Source: Lachnospiraceae bacterium (GTDB taxonomy: Bacteria; Bacillota; Clostridia; Lachnospirales; Lachnospiraceae). From it: 48,613 nucleotides of DNA. Below the pieces are notes generated by a model that did not search any database, had not been told where the DNA came from, and saw nothing but the letters and a program-made list of their open reading frames with translations. The position numbers were made by a program, and so were the translations under genes. Below, piece after piece: positions 24,543 through 32,712 of the stretch (the stretch's first letter is position 1; each line of letters opens with the position of its first letter). Location of the stretch: positions 1 to 48,613 of the forward strand of contig JAFWWB010000038.1 in the NCBI GenBank assembly GCA_017518185.1, given 5' to 3'.

Positions 24543-25661
24543 CTATACGTTTTGTGAATATACAGCCTTGAGGCTATCCAGCCTTGAGGCTGTATTTATC
24601 AGCAGGGCATCTGCCAGTGTCAGTGCACACATGGCTTCGATCACAACAAGCGCTCTGGGTACGATGACCGGGTCATGCCGTCCCTTTATCTCGATGGTGC
24701 GGTCATTGCCGTTTTTGTCTATGGTAGACTGGGGCTGTGCTATGGAGGGCGTGGGCTTAAAGTAAACATCCAGCTCTATGTCGTTTCCGTTTGAGATGCC
24801 ACCTAGTATGCCTCCGGCATGATTGCTCTCAAAGACGGGACGGCCGTTCTCCATGTGGCATTCGTCATTGTTTTCACTGCCCCTGAGGGCGGAGGCGCGG
24901 ATACCCTCGCCGATCTCCACCGCTTTGACGGCGCCTATCGAGAAAAGAGCTTTTCCGAGCAGGGCGTCCAGTTTGTCAAATACGGGCTGGCCAAGACCTG
25001 CGGGAACACCGGTGATATGGCAGTGGGCGGCTCCCCCCAGGGAATCCATGGCGGCTTTTGCTCCTTCGAGCAGGGCAAGAGCCTTTTTGGCACTCTCGCT
25101 GTCCGGCATTCCGACGGGATTAACCATGGCTGCCCTCAGCTCATCCGGAGAAAGGGCGGATACATCAGGGATAGCGATATTTCCCAGGGCTTTTGTGTAG
25201 GCACATATATCCATTCCGAATTCACGGAGGAGCTTATAAGCCACAGCACCCGCAGCAACACGGGCTGCGGTCTCACGGCCTGAGCTGCGGCCGCCTCCGC
25301 GGTAGTCACGGATGCCGAATTTCCTATCAAAGCAAAAGTCGGCATGGCCGGGACGGAAACATTCTGCTATATCTCCGTAGTCCTTTGAGTGCTGGTCGGT
25401 GTTCTCCAGCATAAGGGCGATGGGGGTGCCGGTGGTGATACCTTCGAAAACACCGGAGAGGATCTTTATGGTATCGGCCTCTTTTCGGGCTGTGGCAGCC
25501 GGTGAGCCGCCGGGTTTCCTGCGGTCCATCCAGGGCTGGATATCCTCTTCCGAAAGCTTAAGGCCTGCGGGACAGCCGTCTATCACACAGCCAAGCCCCG
25601 GGCCGTGACTCTCGCCCCAGGTGGTAACGGTAAAAAGTGTTCCCGTGGTTGATCCGGACAT
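24543..25661 (-). CDS. aroC: Chorismate synthase
   Basis: A 372-residue FMN-dependent chorismate synthase, the last step of the shikimate pathway (EPSP to chorismate). Signatures: GESHGPGLGCVIDGCPAG near residue 16, the FRPGHAD segment, YRGGGRSSGRETAARVAAGA and the C-terminal KPTPSIAQPQSTID and RHDPVIVPRAL. AGGAGG precedes the ATG on the minus strand. The gene is single, converging on the YPKRAKGL gene with a 31-base gap. Its last ~20 codons contain a strong hairpin that may be the shared 3' structure. Confidence 0.96.
   Translation of the reverse strand: MSGSTTGTLFTVTTWGESHGPGLGCVIDGCPAGLKLSEEDIQPWMDRRKPGGSPAATARKEADTIKILSGVFEGITTGTPIALMLENTDQHSKDYGDIAECFRPGHADFCFDRKFGIRDYRGGGRSSGRETAARVAAGAVAYKLLREFGMDICAYTKALGNIAIPDVSALSPDELRAAMVNPVGMPDSESAKKALALLEGAKAAMDSLGGAAHCHITGVPAGLGQPVFDKLDALLGKALFSIGAVKAVEIGEGIRASALRGSENNDECHMENGRPVFESNHAGGILGGISNGNDIELDVYFKPTPSIAQPQSTIDKNGNDRTIEIKGRHDPVIVPRALVVIEAMCALTLADALLINTASRLDSLKAVYSQNV
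24561..24593. terminator. Hairpin inside the aroC 3' end
   Basis: TACAGCCTTGAGGCT and CAGCCTTGAGGCTGTA lie one after the other: a direct repeat of CAGCCTTGAGGCT that also forms an inverted repeat closing with TACAGCC/GGCTGTA. On the + strand TATTTATC follows. It may terminate the upstream + transcript while coding the last residues of AroC. The U-tract is poor. Confidence 0.4.
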
Positions 25662-25719
25662 ATCGATCCTCCTGATAATACTTTACTTGTTCGGTGTTCA
25701 TATACAAAAGCAGTTTTAA

Positions 25720-25746
25720 GATCCCTCGACTTCGCTCGGGATGACA
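25720..25746. repeat. REP-like short repeat, single copy
   Basis: GATCCCTCGACTTCGCTCGGG followed by ATGACA: the compact form of the element that occurs three times at 8382-8501. It sits between divergent aroC and the surface-protein gene. Confidence 0.65.
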
Positions 25747-25831
25747 CGTGCTTTTATACCTGACGTGCAGATGCGTTCAATCTTGCTTGTCGGATATTTT
25801 AACATATAAATTATGAAGGGGCAATTGAGTA

Positions 25832-25860
25832 TTCACAGATCGGGATGCTTGTGATATAAT
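25832..25860 (+). promoter_or_regulatory. Candidate promoter of the pentapeptide-repeat surface gene
   Basis: TATAAT (25855-25860) preceded by TGA forms an extended -10; TTCACA (25832-25837) is a weak -35 at 17 bases. It lies 87 bases before the start at 25947. Confidence 0.5.
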
Positions 25861-25946
25861 ATAGTTTTGCAGGTGTATGCAGCGGATGGCGTACGATCGC
25901 GTAAAAACAGTGTAATAAATGAAACAGAAAGAAGGTAAAAAATGAA

Positions 25947-28169
25947 ATGAAAAAGAACAGAGGAGTGTGGTCTTTCATACTGACCATGGCAGTGCTCACG
26001 GCAGAGCTTCAGTCCCTTACGGCCCCGCTTTGCGTATTTGCAAAGGAGCCGGCGCAGGTGGTTTATGCCGAAGATAAAGAGGACGTGAGCATAGAAGAGG
26101 ATGAAGACGCCTTAAACGGCAGGGAGAATGATCCTGATGACCCCGAAGTCTCCGAAGATGAGGATACAGGGGAGTCTGAAGATATCTCGGAAGAGACCGA
26201 TGAAGAGGATCGTGACGGTGTGAGTGATGACAGCGCGAGCGATGATAGCGCGAGCAAGAACAGTGCGAGTGAGAACAGCACAAGCGAGGACAGCGCGAGC
26301 GAGGACAGCGCAAGCAAGAACAGTGCGAGCGAGGACAGCACAAGCGAGGACAGCGCAAGCAAGAACAGTGCGAGCGAGGACAGCACAAGCGATGACAGCG
26401 CAAGCAAGAACAGCGCGAGCGATGACAGCGCCAGCAAGGACAGTGCGAGCGAGGACAGTGCGAGCGGGAACAGCGCGAGTGAGAACAGCACAAGTGAGAA
26501 CAGCGCGAGTGAGAACAGCACTAGTGAGAACAGTGCGAGCGGGAACAGCGCGAGTGAGAACAGCACCAGTGAGAACAGCACAAGCGATAACACTGTAAGC
26601 GGAAATATAAAAGTGGGCCCCGGCGGGACTTATGCTACACTGAAGGATGCCTTTAGCGCTATCTCGAAGAAGCCGGGTGAGTATACCTTTGATATAGGAA
26701 AGGAACTGACCGAGCTCAAGGCTCTGAAGCTTCCAAAGGGCAATTTCAGTATCACCATCACGGGCGGCAACCTTGTATTGAAATCTACTTCCATAGCAGT
26801 CAATTGTGACACTGTCTTTGACTGTAACGTTGAGCCGCTTAAGGCAAATAAGAAGCTTAAGGTGAAGGTTGCTGCGGATAAGAGCGTGACCTTCAATAAG
26901 ACTCCCGGGACGATCAGCACCATAAGCGGAAAGAAGGATTCGTCTTCCTTTACCGCAAAGACGGCTGTAACTGCCGATAACGTGAAGAATTTTAAGAACG
27001 TGACGGCAAGGTCCTCTTCCACCAATATGCTTACCGTAAACAAGGTCATGAGCGGCATAGGCGAGCTTAACGGATATGTGATCGTCGGAACCAAGGCAAC
27101 TCTCGGAAATATCGGAAATGCAAGGCTTTACCTGACAGAAAAGAGCGCGAAGAAGACCAGCATTACAGGGGTGAGCACAAAACTCGGCATAGGCTATGCC
27201 GACGGCAAGGCTGTGGCAAGCGGTACTCCCCTGATATCCTACAAAGGCCCATCAAGTGTCAGCGTAGGAGAGATCGTTATCCTGAAAAATGAAAACGGAA
27301 AGGTGTTTAACGGTTACGTATACGGAAAGACCATAAAGGCGGAGCATCCGAAGGCTGTGGAAGTCAGCTTCATGAGGAGGGGGGAGCCGGAAGAACACGA
27401 GAAGGAGGATGCAAAGAAATATTACTGGCAGTCCATTGGATATTATCATTCGATAGAAGAAGCTTTTAAAGCGATAGATGAGCTTTCGGATAAGAGAAAT
27501 ACCAGAAGATCCTTCCGTGTAGAGCTGGCCTACGATATCCTTGCAGAGAATGTGAAGATGCCCGAAAAGACTAAATACCTTTATCTTTACGGTGCGGAGG
27601 GCGGATCCGTTCTCGACATGGGCAAGACAAAGGATCTGGCTGCCGATACAAAGCTTACGGTAAGGGATCTGCACCTTCAGGCCAAGGGTAAGGATGCAGG
27701 CATCAGCGCCAGCGATAATACGCTCACACTTGAGGATGTTACCGCAGGCAGGATCACGACCGTATCCGATCTCAGCATAAGCGGCACCGTTAATGTTACC
27801 GGCAATGTGAATGCGGGACAGCTTAGCTCAAAGAGCGACAGTTCCACACTGAGCTTTGTAAAGCTTTCCGTTACCGGAGGCGGAGTGACGGAGGATTCAA
27901 GCCGTCTTACCCTTAGGGTGGTGAATAAGAAGGGAGTGGCTGTGAAGTACAAGGAGGGAGCAAAGATCAAGGCTGTCACTAAATTTGTACAGGCAGAGAG
28001 CAAAAAGGATGTGAGCGGTAATTCCGCGAGCGAAAACGCAGGGGGAACAGGCGATCCTTTAAGCCTTCTCTCCCTCAGCCCGGAGAACTGTCCTCCCGAT
28101 GCATCAAAGGTACAGTATAAGCTTGAGCTCCGCAGCGGAAAGCTTTATCTGGTGCGGTCAGCGAACTGA
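25947..28169 (+). CDS. Surface protein with pentapeptide repeats and SLKAAF-like module
   Basis: A 740-residue exported protein. Residues 1-33 are a signal peptide (KKNR, hydrophobic core, then PLCVFAKEP). Residues ~40-93 are acidic. Residues ~94-218 are 25 tandem pentapeptides of type x-N/D-S-A/T-S. From ~225, TYATLKDAFSAI, LPKGNFSITITGGN and following strands match the start of the C-terminal solenoid module of the proteins at 5197 and 14151. A second, similar unit (SIEEAFKAIDELSDK) begins near residue 505. The repeat motif returns once near the C-terminus (VSGNSASEN). There is no LPXTG. The low-complexity segment is probably a flexible wall-spanning linker. tgt starts 8 bases after the stop. 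Confidence 0.8.
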   Translation: MKKNRGVWSFILTMAVLTAELQSLTAPLCVFAKEPAQVVYAEDKEDVSIEEDEDALNGRENDPDDPEVSEDEDTGESEDISEETDEEDRDGVSDDSASDDSASKNSASENSTSEDSASEDSASKNSASEDSTSEDSASKNSASEDSTSDDSASKNSASDDSASKDSASEDSASGNSASENSTSENSASENSTSENSASGNSASENSTSENSTSDNTVSGNIKVGPGGTYATLKDAFSAISKKPGEYTFDIGKELTELKALKLPKGNFSITITGGNLVLKSTSIAVNCDTVFDCNVEPLKANKKLKVKVAADKSVTFNKTPGTISTISGKKDSSSFTAKTAVTADNVKNFKNVTARSSSTNMLTVNKVMSGIGELNGYVIVGTKATLGNIGNARLYLTEKSAKKTSITGVSTKLGIGYADGKAVASGTPLISYKGPSSVSVGEIVILKNENGKVFNGYVYGKTIKAEHPKAVEVSFMRRGEPEEHEKEDAKKYYWQSIGYYHSIEEAFKAIDELSDKRNTRRSFRVELAYDILAENVKMPEKTKYLYLYGAEGGSVLDMGKTKDLAADTKLTVRDLHLQAKGKDAGISASDNTLTLEDVTAGRITTVSDLSISGTVNVTGNVNAGQLSSKSDSSTLSFVKLSVTGGGVTEDSSRLTLRVVNKKGVAVKYKEGAKIKAVTKFVQAESKKDVSGNSASENAGGTGDPLSLLSLSPENCPPDASKVQYKLELRSGKLYLVRSAN
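26226..26600 (+). repeat. 25 x 15-bp tandem coding repeat
   Basis: Exactly 375 bases hold 25 units coding (D/E/K/G)(N/D)S(A/T)S. Units drift between GACAGCGCGAGC and AACAGCACAAGC forms in a patchwork order, which suggests expansion by slippage or recombination. Such an array is expected to vary in length between strains. Confidence 0.9.
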
Positions 28170-28177
28170 AGAGACTT

Positions 28178-29323
28178 ATGAGATATACCGTACTTAAAAC
28201 CGAAGGCCTGGCAAAGCGGGCTGTCATGGAGACGGTCCACGGCACCATTCAGACCCCGGTATTTATGAACGTGGGAACGGTGGCCGCCATCAAGGGGGCC
28301 GTTTCCACCGAGGATCTGGAACGGATAGGCACCCAGGTGCAGCTTTCCAATACCTATCATCTCCATGTAAGACCGGGGGATGAGGTGGTGAGGGCCCTGG
28401 GAGGCCTTCACAGGTTCATGAGCTGGCAGCGGCCCATACTTACGGATTCCGGCGGCTTTCAGGTGTTCTCCCTGGCGGGGCTCCGTAAGATAAAAGAGGA
28501 AGGCGTGACCTTCCAGTCCCATATAGACGGACACAGGATCTTTATGGGGCCGGAGGAGAGCATTAAGATACAGTCGAACCTGGGTTCCACCATAGCCATG
28601 GCCTTTGACGAGTGCCCTCCGGCGCTGGCGGAACGGGAATATGTGCTGCCTTCCGTGGAACGAACGACAAGGTGGCTTGAACGCTGTATCGCCAGGCTGA
28701 AGGAGCTGAATTCCCTTCCCGATACCGTGAACAGGGAACAGCTGCTCTTCGGGATAAACCAGGGGGCTGTCTATACCGATATACGTATAGAGCATGCCAA
28801 ACGCATATCGGAATTTGACCTTCCCGGCTATGCCGTAGGAGGGCTGGCGGTGGGAGAGAGCCATGAGCAGATGTATCATGTGCTGGACGAGACCGTTCCC
28901 TTCCTTCCGAAGGATAAGCCGGTTTACCTCATGGGGGTGGGAACTCCCGCTAACATACTGGAGGCGGTGGACCGGGGCGTGGATTTCTTCGACTGTGTCT
29001 ATCCCACAAGAAACGGCAGACATGCCCATATGTATACGAAGCATGGAAAGCTCAATCTGATGAATGCCAGATATGAGAAGGACGACAGGCCCATAGAGGA
29101 GGGCTGCGGCTGTCCTGCCTGTCAGAGGTATTCCAGGGCTTATATCAGGCATCTGCTCAAGGCGAAGGAGATGCTCGGGATGAGACTCGGAGTGCTCCAT
29201 AACCTGTATTTCTATAATCATCTTATGGAGGAGATCAGGGATGCCCTGGATGAGGGGCGCTTTGCGTCCTTCAAAAAGGAGCGTCTTGCAAGCATGGCCG
29301 AAGAAAAAGAGACTTGCGGCTGA
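28178..29323 (+). CDS. tgt: Queuine/preQ1 tRNA-guanine transglycosylase
   Basis: A 381-residue TGT that swaps guanine-34 of tRNAs with GUN anticodons for preQ1 on the queuosine pathway. Visible: LTDSGGFQVFSL with the catalytic Asp, GGLAVGES, the second Asp in VDFFDCVYPTRNGRH, and the zinc site CGCPACQRYSRAYIRH followed by a distal HNLYFYN. ATG 28178 has only a weak site (GAAGAG). The gene starts 8 bases after the surface-protein gene with no visible terminator, so it may depend on that transcript. yajC follows after 54 bases, the common tgt-yajC order in bacteria. Confidence 0.95.
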   Translation: MRYTVLKTEGLAKRAVMETVHGTIQTPVFMNVGTVAAIKGAVSTEDLERIGTQVQLSNTYHLHVRPGDEVVRALGGLHRFMSWQRPILTDSGGFQVFSLAGLRKIKEEGVTFQSHIDGHRIFMGPEESIKIQSNLGSTIAMAFDECPPALAEREYVLPSVERTTRWLERCIARLKELNSLPDTVNREQLLFGINQGAVYTDIRIEHAKRISEFDLPGYAVGGLAVGESHEQMYHVLDETVPFLPKDKPVYLMGVGTPANILEAVDRGVDFFDCVYPTRNGRHAHMYTKHGKLNLMNARYEKDDRPIEEGCGCPACQRYSRAYIRHLLKAKEMLGMRLGVLHNLYFYNHLMEEIRDALDEGRFASFKKERLASMAEEKETCG

Positions 29324-29377
29324 AACGGAATTACTGTATCATGTATATTTCAGAATAATGTTTTGGAGGAAGATAAA

Positions 29378-29725
29378 ATGAACACTTTTTTTATGCTGCT
29401 TACGGAGGGCGCTGCCGCTACGGGAGCCGCAGACACGGGTAACGGTATGGGAGGCCTGGGCTTTTCATATATCATTTCCATCGTGGCAATGATCGCCATT
29501 TTCTATTTTCTGCTGCTGCGTCCACAGAGAAAGGAGCAGAAGAAGATACAGGAGATGCTGAAGGACATGGAAGTAGGGGATGTGGTGGTGACCACCAGCG
29601 GCTTCTACGGAGTGCTCATCGACATCACCGAGGATGACGTCATCGTGGAGTTCGGAAGCAACAAGAACTGCCGCATACCCATGAGGAAGAGTGCCATCTC
29701 ACAGGTTGAAAAGGCAGAGAAATAA
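29378..29725 (+). CDS. yajC: Sec translocon accessory subunit YajC
   Basis: 115 residues. One transmembrane helix (FSYIISIVAMIAIFYFLLL) is followed by the hallmark RPQRKEQKK and the small domain MEVGDVVVTTSGFYGVLIDI. YajC joins SecDF at the membrane during protein export. ATG 29378 is chosen because GGAGGA lies eight bases upstream; a TTG 15 bases earlier lies before that site. The N-terminal ~25 residues are Gly/Ala-rich, a little longer than usual. Following tgt is the classical arrangement; secD is absent and leuB comes next. Confidence 0.93.
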   Translation: MNTFFMLLTEGAAATGAADTGNGMGGLGFSYIISIVAMIAIFYFLLLRPQRKEQKKIQEMLKDMEVGDVVVTTSGFYGVLIDITEDDVIVEFGSNKNCRIPMRKSAISQVEKAEK

Positions 29726-29765
29726 GTAAAGATCAAGAAATAAGCAAATGAAATGAGGAAGGCGT

Positions 29766-30854
29766 ATGAAGCTTAATATCGTTTGTATCCCGGGAGACGG
29801 GATTGGGCCCGAGATAGTGGCCCAGGCAAAAAAGGTTCTGGATAAGGTTGGGGAGGTCTTCGGTCATGAGATGAACTATACGGACATACTCATGGGAGGG
29901 GCCTCTATTGACGCTTACGGCGTGCCGCTTACGGATGAGGCGATCGCCACGGCAAAGGCTGCTGATGCGGTGCTCATGGGCTCCATAGGCGGGGATACCA
30001 ACACTTCGCCCTGGTATAAGCTCCCTCCTGAGAAGCGTCCCGAGGCGGGACTTCTCGGTATCAGAAAGGCTCTTAACCTGTTTGCAAACTTAAGGCCCGC
30101 GGTACTTTATCCCGAGCTTAAGGGTGCCTGCCCTCTTAAGGAGGAGATCTCAGGGAAGGGCTTTGACCTGCTGATCATGAGAGAGCTCACAGGCGGCCTT
30201 TATTTCGGCGAGAGAAAGACAGTAACCGAAAACGGGATGAAAAAAGCCATTGATACCCTGACCTATACCGAGGAAGAGATACGCAGGATCGCGGTCAAGG
30301 GCTTCGATATAGCCATGAAGCGCCGTAAAAAGGTGACCAGCGTTGACAAGGCAAACGTGCTGGATTCCTCAAGGCTCTGGAGAGCTGTAGTTAACGAGGT
30401 GGCAAAGGATTATCCCGAGGTGACGCTGGAGCATATGCTGGTTGATAACTGCGCCATGCAGCTGGTACGCGATCCTTCACAGTTTGATGTGGTGCTGACG
30501 GAGAACATGTTCGGTGACATCCTTTCCGATGAGGCCAGCATGGTGACGGGTTCGATAGGAATGCTTTCCAGCGCTTCCCTTAACGATACGAAGTTCGGTC
30601 TCTATGAGCCAAGCCACGGTTCTGCGCCTGATATAGCCGGAAAGGACCTGGCCAATCCCATAGCCACCATTCTTTCCGCATCCATGATGCTGCGCTACAG
30701 CTTTGACCTGGATAAGGAGGCGGATGCTGTTGATGCAGCCGTGGACAGGGTACTGAAGGAAGGCTTCCGTACAGGGGATATCTATACGGAGGGCTGCGAG
30801 AAGCTCGGCTGCAATGCGATGGGTGACAGGATAGCGGAGCGGATAGTCGCATGA
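29766..30854 (+). CDS. leuB: 3-isopropylmalate dehydrogenase
   Basis: A 362-residue NAD-dependent decarboxylating dehydrogenase of leucine synthesis. Signatures: [11 protein letters not shown], the substrate loop [38 protein letters not shown] (catalytic Lys), [14 protein letters not shown] and [21 protein letters not shown] precedes the ATG. leuA, leuC and leuD are not adjacent. Its TGA overlaps the ATG of a 37-codon small gene (ATGA), which in turn overlaps ilvD, so leucine and isoleucine/valine genes form one translationally coupled operon. Confidence 0.96.
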   Translation: MKLNIVCIPGDGIGPEIVAQAKKVLDKVGEVFGHEMNYTDILMGGASIDAYGVPLTDEAIATAKAADAVLMGSIGGDTNTSPWYKLPPEKRPEAGLLGIRKALNLFANLRPAVLYPELKGACPLKEEISGKGFDLLIMRELTGGLYFGERKTVTENGMKKAIDTLTYTEEEIRRIAVKGFDIAMKRRKKVTSVDKANVLDSSRLWRAVVNEVAKDYPEVTLEHMLVDNCAMQLVRDPSQFDVVLTENMFGDILSDEASMVTGSIGMLSSASLNDTKFGLYEPSHGSAPDIAGKDLANPIATILSASMMLRYSFDLDKEADAVDAAVDRVLKEGFRTGDIYTEGCEKLGCNAMGDRIAERIVA

Positions 30855-30964
30855 AGGATTTTGTGATCGAGGAAAAATGGCTCTTACTTAAGCTTGCGCT
30901 TTTGTGCACAGTCTTTGCATTTGAGGTCGCGTTTGAAATAAGGAGAAGGAGAAAACAGAAATGA
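30851..30964 (+). CDS. 37-residue single-helix membrane smORF between leuB and ilvD
   Basis: A 37-codon frame that starts at ATGA overlapping the leuB stop and ends with TGA overlapping the ilvD start (AAATGAG). It codes a short N-terminus (KDFVIEEK), one hydrophobic segment ([19 protein letters not shown]) and a basic tail (RRRRKQK): a classic small membrane protein with the positive tail predicted inside. GCGGAG in the leuB end may serve as its binding site, and the ilvD site AAGGAGAAGGAG lies inside it. I recognise no family. The double 4-base overlap, hydrophobic composition and positive-inside tail support a real gene; it could instead be a coupling spacer. Confidence 0.6.
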   Translation: MKDFVIEEKWLLLKLALLCTVFAFEVAFEIRRRRKQK

Positions 30965-32631
30965 GAAGTGACAGTGTAAAAACAGGAACACAGCAGGCAC
31001 CCCACAGGAGTCTGTTCAACGCGCTGGGATTCACCAGGGAAGAACGTGAAAGGCCCATGATAGGCATAGTCTCTTCCTATAACGAGATCGTTCCCGGACA
31101 TATGAACCTGGATAAGATCACCGAGGCGGTAAAGCTCGGAGTGGCAATGGCGGGCGGAACCCCTGTGGTATTCCCGGCTATCGCGGTCTGTGACGGTATC
31201 GCAATGGGACATGTGGGAATGAAATATTCCCTTGTGACCAGGGATCTTATCGCCGATTCCACGGAATGCATGGCAATGGCCCACGGCTTTGACGGCCTCG
31301 TCATGATACCCAACTGTGACAAGAACGTTCCCGGACTTCTCATGGCGGCAGCAAGGGTCAATATACCCACTATCTTTGTTTCCGGCGGCCCCATGCTGGC
31401 AGGACACGTAAAAGGGCGTAAGCGTTCCCTTTCTTCGATGTTCGAGGCGGTGGGAGAGCTGGCTGCGGGAAAGATAACCGAGGCCGATCTGGAAGAGTTT
31501 GAGGAAAAGGTCTGCCCTACCTGCGGCTCCTGTTCAGGTATGTATACCGCAAATTCCATGAACTGCCTTACCGAGGCTCTGGGCATGGGACTTAAGGGCA
31601 ACGGCACAATTCCTGCCGTTTATTCCGAGCGTATCAGGCTGGCAAAGCATGCGGGAATGAAGATAATGGAGCTGGTGGAGAAGAACATAAGGCCCAGGGA
31701 TATCATGACCGAGAAGGCCTTTCACAATGCCCTTACCGTAGATATGGCTCTCGGCTGCTCAACGAATTCCATGCTGCATCTGCCGGCCATAGCAAATGAG
31801 GCGGGAGTGGAGCTTAACCTTGACATAGCTAATGAGCTTTCTGCAAAGACACCCAATCTCTGCCACCTGGCACCGGCAGGCCCTACCTACATGGAGGATC
31901 TGAACGAAGCCGGAGGAGTTTATGCGGTGATGAATGAGCTCTGCAAGAAGGATCTGCTCTATACGGATCTTATGACCGTTACCGGCAAGACCGTTGCGGA
32001 GAATATAAAGGGCTGTGTGAATCTGGATCCCGAGGTCATAAGACCCATAGACGATCCTTACAGCCCTACCGGCGGCATCGCGGTGCTCAAGGGCAACCTT
32101 GCTCCTGATTCCGGCGTTGTAAAGAGGAGCGCGGTCGTGCCTGAGATGATGGTTCATGAAGGGCCGGCAAGGGTGTTTGACTGCGAGGAGGATGCCATCG
32201 AGGCAATAAAGGGCGGAAAGATCGTTGCCGGAGATGTGGTGGTCATACGTTATGAAGGCCCCAAGGGCGGTCCAGGCATGAGAGAGATGCTGAATCCCAC
32301 TTCGGCCATAGCCGGCATGGGACTTGGAAGCAGTGTGGCGCTCATCACGGACGGCAGGTTCTCGGGAGCTTCAAGAGGAGCGTCCATAGGACATGTTTCA
32401 CCCGAAGCGGCCGTGGGCGGACCTATAGCGCTGGTAAAGGAAGGGGATATCATTTCTATCGATATACCTAATAACAGGCTGGATATGAAGGTCTCCGATG
32501 AGGAGCTTGAGAAACGCCGCAGCGAGTGGAAGCCCAGGGAGCAGAAGCTCACGGGCTATCTGGCGCGTTACCGCGAGCTGGTGACCAGCGGAAACAGGGG
32601 AGCCATACTTAAGGTCCCCGGAGATAACTGA
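30961..32631 (+). CDS. ilvD: Dihydroxy-acid dehydratase
   Basis: A 556-residue Fe-S dehydratase that forms the 2-keto acids of valine and isoleucine synthesis. Visible: cluster cysteines in PNCDKNVPG and [18 protein letters not shown], then [14 protein letters not shown], the GGIAVLKGN strand, [14 protein letters not shown] and [10 protein letters not shown]. The ATG overlaps the stop of the smORF, with AAGGAGAAGGAG upstream inside that smORF. Typical length. ilvB, the preceding enzyme of the pathway, lies 11 kb downstream behind surface genes, and ilvC is not in the window. Confidence 0.96.
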   Translation: MRSDSVKTGTQQAPHRSLFNALGFTREERERPMIGIVSSYNEIVPGHMNLDKITEAVKLGVAMAGGTPVVFPAIAVCDGIAMGHVGMKYSLVTRDLIADSTECMAMAHGFDGLVMIPNCDKNVPGLLMAAARVNIPTIFVSGGPMLAGHVKGRKRSLSSMFEAVGELAAGKITEADLEEFEEKVCPTCGSCSGMYTANSMNCLTEALGMGLKGNGTIPAVYSERIRLAKHAGMKIMELVEKNIRPRDIMTEKAFHNALTVDMALGCSTNSMLHLPAIANEAGVELNLDIANELSAKTPNLCHLAPAGPTYMEDLNEAGGVYAVMNELCKKDLLYTDLMTVTGKTVAENIKGCVNLDPEVIRPIDDPYSPTGGIAVLKGNLAPDSGVVKRSAVVPEMMVHEGPARVFDCEEDAIEAIKGGKIVAGDVVVIRYEGPKGGPGMREMLNPTSAIAGMGLGSSVALITDGRFSGASRGASIGHVSPEAAVGGPIALVKEGDIISIDIPNNRLDMKVSDEELEKRRSEWKPREQKLTGYLARYRELVTSGNRGAILKVPGDN

Positions 32632-32648
32632 GACCCGGATTCTTACAG

Positions 32649-32671
32649 CCCGGGAAAAGGATATTTCCGGG
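32649..32671 (+). terminator. Weak hairpin after ilvD
   Basis: CCCGGGAA and TTTCCGGG pair (one G-U) around AAGGATA, 17 bases after the ilvD stop. The following TGTTCT is a poor U-tract, so it may be only a partial terminator before the large surface gene. Confidence 0.4.
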
Positions 32672-32712
32672 TGTTCTGATATGGGGTTATTACATGGAGG
32701 GTATTTCATAAT

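Noticed and set aside
26063-26593. Leu/Ser/Ala-rich 176-codon minus-strand frame and other frames across the pentapeptide array
   Set aside because: A 15-base repeat is open in several frames at once; only the + frame joins a signal peptide and a folded C-terminus.
26226-26600. CRISPR array
   Set aside because: Repeats are contiguous 15-base coding units without spacers.
28145-29221. 358-codon minus-strand frame
   Set aside because: Antisense to tgt; no family features or ribosome binding site of note.
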